From positions 1-64,000 of the forward strand of contig JAMPHP010000003.1 of the NCBI GenBank assembly GCA_023663365.1: DNA of 64,000 nucleotides, given 5' to 3'. The notes beneath the pieces are model-generated. The model saw only the letters and a list, made by a program, of their open reading frames with translations, ran no database searches and was not told where the DNA came from. The translations under genes were made by a program, and so were the position numbers. Below, one piece after another: positions 61,409 to 64,000 of the stretch. The first letter of the stretch is position 1. Every line of letters begins with the position of its first letter. The stretch comes from Muribaculaceae bacterium (GTDB taxonomy: Bacteria > Bacteroidota > Bacteroidia > Bacteroidales > Muribaculaceae).

Positions 61409-63283
61409 CTATTTGCGGTATTGCCTGTGCGGTGGCTTCGAGCCGAATAGCTTCGAGATAAGGTCGGGGCGGCCGATGCGGTGCAGCTCGGCAGTGATAT
61501 TACGGAGATATGCGGGGTCATACCAGAAGAAGAACATGCGCTGGCGCAGCTTCTCATCGGTGTCGGTGGCCGTGAACACTTCCTCGCCCGTATATGGGTG
61601 GACGCCGGAATAGTATATTTCCGTAGCCACCGTCATGGGGGTGGGCGTGAAATCCTGCACCTGCTCGAGGTGGAAGTCGAGCACCTTGGTGGCTACGGCG
61701 AGCTCGGCCATATCAACCTCACGACAGCCGGGGTGCGACGATATGAAGTAGGGTATTATCTGCTGCCGCAGACCGGCGCGGCGGTTTACGTCGTCGAAAA
61801 TCTTCTTGAATTCCTTGAAGAGGCCGAACGACGGTTTGCGCATCACGCCAAGCACCGTGTCCGAGGTATGTTCCGGAGCTACCTTAAGTCGCCCCGACAC
61901 ATGGTGCTCGATCAACTCTTCGTTGTATCGGCGGTTCACGGTGTCGATCTTGCGGTCGCCGGTGGGGTGCATCGAGAGGTCGTAGCGCACGCCCGAGCCG
62001 ATAAACGATTTCTTCACTCCCGGCAAGGCATCGACACTGCGGTAGATGTCGAGCAGCGGGCCGTGGTCGGTGTTGAGATTGCGGCAAGGCGCAGGATGCA
62101 GGCACGAGGGGCGCAGGCACTTGGCGCAGATTGCGCGGTCCTTGCCCCCCATGGCATACATATTGGCCGACGGGCCGCCGAGGTCGCTGATATAGCCCTT
62201 GAAGTCGGGCATCCGCGTCACCTGCTCGGCCTCGCGCATTATCGACGCTTTCGAGCGCGAAGCTATGAATTTGCCCTGATGTGCCGAGATTGTGCAGAAA
62301 GCGCAGCCTCCGAAGCAGCCGCGGTGCATGTTCACCGAGTGGCGTATCATCTCGTAGGCCGGGATTACCTTGCCACGGTAGCGCGGATGAGGAAGGCGTG
62401 TGTAGGGGAGGTCGAAGGACGCATCAATCTCTCCCTGACTCATGGCGGGCAGCATAGGGTTGGCCTTTACGGCCACCTTGCCGGTAAGTTGCCAGATGGC
62501 GACGCCGCCGTCGAGGCGGTTGCTCTGCTGCTCGATGTGCTTGAAATTGGCCGACTGCTTGCGCTTATCGGCAAGACACTCCTCAAAAGAGTTGAGCACT
62601 ATATCGTCGCTGCCAGGCTTCGGCAGCTCGGCTGCGGGCACGAGCACCACGCTCTGACGCAAATCCTTGATGTCGGCGATACTCTCACCGCTGTCGAGCC
62701 TGCGGGCAAGCTCGAGCACTGTGCGCTCACCCATGCCGTAGAGCAGCATGTCGGCAGCCGAATCCACGAGTATCGATGGGCGCAGCCTGTCCTGCCAGTA
62801 GTCGTAGTGCGAAAGTCGGCGGAGCGAGGCCTCGATGCCTCCTATCACGATGGGGGTGTCAGGGTAGAGCTCGCGCAGGATGCGCGAGTACACTATCGAC
62901 GGATAGTCGGGACGCGCTCCATGCCGGCCTCCGGGAGTATAGGCATCGTCGGAGCGCCTCCGTCGGTTAGCCGTGTAGTGGTTCACCATCGAGTCCATTG
63001 CTCCGGGGCTGATACCGAAGAATAGGCGCGGCGCGCCGAACTTGCGGAAGTCGCGGAGGTCATCCTGCCAGTTGGGCTGGGGCACGATAGCCACACGGTA
63101 GCCTGCCGCCTGAAGGGTGCGTCCGATTACGGCGGCTCCGAAAGCGGGATGATCAACATAGGCATCGCCCGAAAAAAGAACCACATCAACGCTATCCCAC
63201 CCGAGCGCTTTCATCTCCTTCACCGATGTTGGCAGCCAGTCGGTGGGGCGGAGTTTGCTATAGTCGATACTTTTCATAACCAT
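61409..63283 (-). CDS. YgiQ-family radical SAM protein
   Basis: 624 residues: N-terminal cobalamin-binding-like domain (about 30-200, VVLFSGDAYVDHPAFGAAVIGRTL, VIGGIEASLRRLSHYDYW) and a radical-SAM domain with CFGGCAFC (C323, C327, C330), plus further cysteines in CAKCLRPSCLHPAPC. Length and motifs match YgiQ, a family of unknown reaction. Start ATG 63283; another ATG is two codons on. It follows uvrB by three bases and is probably cotranscribed. Confidence 0.92.
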   Translation of the reverse strand: MVMKSIDYSKLRPTDWLPTSVKEMKALGWDSVDVVLFSGDAYVDHPAFGAAVIGRTLQAAGYRVAIVPQPNWQDDLRDFRKFGAPRLFFGISPGAMDSMVNHYTANRRRRSDDAYTPGGRHGARPDYPSIVYSRILRELYPDTPIVIGGIEASLRRLSHYDYWQDRLRPSILVDSAADMLLYGMGERTVLELARRLDSGESIADIKDLRQSVVLVPAAELPKPGSDDIVLNSFEECLADKRKQSANFKHIEQQSNRLDGGVAIWQLTGKVAVKANPMLPAMSQGEIDASFDLPYTRLPHPRYRGKVIPAYEMIRHSVNMHRGCFGGCAFCTISAHQGKFIASRSKASIMREAEQVTRMPDFKGYISDLGGPSANMYAMGGKDRAICAKCLRPSCLHPAPCRNLNTDHGPLLDIYRSVDALPGVKKSFIGSGVRYDLSMHPTGDRKIDTVNRRYNEELIEHHVSGRLKVAPEHTSDTVLGVMRKPSFGLFKEFKKIFDDVNRRAGLRQQIIPYFISSHPGCREVDMAELAVATKVLDFHLEQVQDFTPTPMTVATEIYYSGVHPYTGEEVFTATDTDEKLRQRMFFFWYDPAYLRNITAELHRIGRPDLISKLFGSKPPHRQYRK

Positions 63284-63286
63284 AAA

Positions 63287-64000
63287 TCAACGCATGGCCT
63301 CGAGGCGCAGCTCGAGCTTGATAATCTCGTCGCGCAGGCGAGCCGCTGTCATAAATTCCATCTCTTTTGCCGCCTTGAGCATCTCGGCGCGGCGGCGGTT
63401 GATGGTGCGCTGAAGCTCGTCGGCGTTCATATATGCCACTACGGGGTCGGCTGCTATGTCGACATCCGTAGAGTACTCCTGCGCATAGGGCACACTCTTG
63501 CGCGGGTTCTCGCGCTGCTGCCGCTTGTCGCGGGCGTTCTGCTGCTTCTCGGGGCGGCGTTTGCTGTGCGAGCTTGCTTCCAAGTCCACCTCCTCGCGCT
63601 CGAGCCCCACGATGGTGTTGCGGGCCTTGACGATAGCCTGCGGTGTGATGCCGTGCTCCTCGTTGTAGGCGAGCTGGATGGCGCGGCGGCGCTCAGTCTC
63701 GTCGATGGTGAGCTGCATGGAGTCGGTTATCTTGTCGGCATACATTATCACCTCGCCGTTGAGATTGCGCGCAGCACGGCCCACCGTCTGCGTGAGCGAG
63801 CGATGGCTGCGCAGGAAGCCTTCCTTGTCGGCATCGAGTATAGCCACAAGCGACACTTCGGGCAGGTCGAGACCCTCACGGAGGAGGTTCACACCGATGA
63901 GGACATCGAACTCGCCGCCACGGAGCCCGTCGAGGATTTTTATACGGTCGAGGGTGTCCACGTCGCTGTGTATGTAGGCGGTCTTGATGTTGAGCTTGAG
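63287..64000 (-). CDS. uvrB: Excinuclease ABC subunit B, C-terminal part (cut by window edge)
   Basis: About 237 C-terminal residues. Helicase motifs V and VI are visible ([34 protein letters not shown] and [19 protein letters not shown]), followed by an Arg/Lys/Gln-rich stretch and the C-terminal UVR motif ([25 protein letters not shown]) that contacts UvrC. UvrB is the damage-verifying helicase of nucleotide excision repair. The remainder lies beyond the right edge. Confidence 0.96.
   Translation of the reverse strand, partial: LKLNIKTAYIHSDVDTLDRIKILDGLRGGEFDVLIGVNLLREGLDLPEVSLVAILDADKEGFLRSHRSLTQTVGRAARNLNGEVIMYADKITDSMQLTIDETERRRAIQLAYNEEHGITPQAIVKARNTIVGLEREEVDLEASSHSKRRPEKQQNARDKRQQRENPRKSVPYAQEYSTDVDIAADPVVAYMNADELQRTINRRRAEMLKAAKEMEFMTAARLRDEIIKLELRLEAMR

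Noticed and set aside
61481-63025. Very long open frame (over 500 codons) opposite the YgiQ gene, and similar long frames opposite rimO (6290-7942), glnS (44607-46037), nfeD (3084-4136) and the NfnB-like gene (52023-53549)
   Set aside because: They encode His/Arg/Ala-rich chains with no motif and mirror genes whose GC-rich third positions suppress stops on the other strand. The true genes have clear family motifs.
1-64000. CRISPR arrays, prophage, insertion sequences, rRNA
   Set aside because: No regularly spaced repeats, no transposase or phage structural genes and no rRNA-like sequence were seen by eye on either strand.

Overview
The window looks like chromosomal DNA from a GC-rich gut Bacteroidales, most likely a member of the Muribaculaceae. 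The evidence is the Bacteroidota promoter signature (TTTG, about 20 bp, TAnnTTTG) before many genes, a TonB-dependent receptor with a CarboxypepD-like N-terminus beside DUF4876 and DUF6850 partners, type IX-style sorting tails, a PPi-dependent phosphofructokinase, a clpP-clpX-recQ block, a GH89 alpha-N-acetylglucosaminidase and a Wzi-type capsule protein. No IS element, prophage or CRISPR array was seen. Genes are tightly packed in long operons with many ATGA-type overlaps. No stretch above 300 bases lacks a gene or recognisable control element.

Layout. 1-712: partial pfp (minus). 804-5805: minus-strand envelope operon (ThiE-like protein, LPG-synthase-type membrane protein, NfeD protease, kdsB, M16 homologue without a zinc site) read from a nearly leaderless promoter that mirrors the ftsY promoter. 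5874-11751: ftsY, rimO, menF and two SGNH hydrolases. 11806-14482: pRiA4b ORF-3-like protein, cardiolipin synthase, HD protein. 14475-24502: five-gene minus operon of a secreted protein, a TonB-dependent receptor, a DUF4876 lipoprotein, a DUF6850 barrel and a large periplasmic M16 protease. 24703-25793: AT-richer insert with dinD and a tiny acidic protein. 25887-27787: DcaP-like porin and AlkD-like protein. 27967-34400: clpP, clpX, recQ, a sugar-kinase/RapZ fusion and a MurU-like nucleotidyltransferase. 34397-35404: GH25 lysozyme with MORN repeats. 35550-42935: operon of a LysE-type transporter, CBM9-like protein, Wzi, a lipoprotein, LegB-like dehydratase, ATP-grasp protein, NeuB-like synthase, ECF sigma factor and membrane partner. 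43050-50511: udk, lptB, glnS, helical-repeat protein, cdsA, DUF2027-Smr, EFR1. 50512-54325: NfnA/NfnB-like flavoprotein pair with ZnuA and ZnuC but no permease. 54401-56572: GH89 enzyme. 56644-58906: small secreted protein, pyrD, pyrK and a CAU-anticodon tRNA. 59062-61320: outer-membrane barrel and a secreted CBM26 protein. 61409-64000: YgiQ radical SAM protein and partial uvrB.

Functional themes are envelope building and surface glycans, nutrient uptake through the outer membrane, and core housekeeping. The points most worth following are: (a) the receptor plus M16 protease operon, whose layout recalls the FusA/FusC and YddB/PqqL protein-import systems, and whose promoter is bracketed by a 12-bp inverted repeat; (b) the sugar kinase fused to a RapZ C-terminal domain and coupled to a MurU-like enzyme; (c) a tRNA transcript whose terminator sits just before pyrK; (d) the operon combining Wzi, nonulosonate-type enzymes and an ECF sigma factor; and (e) a recurring TAACTTCG variant of the -7 box.
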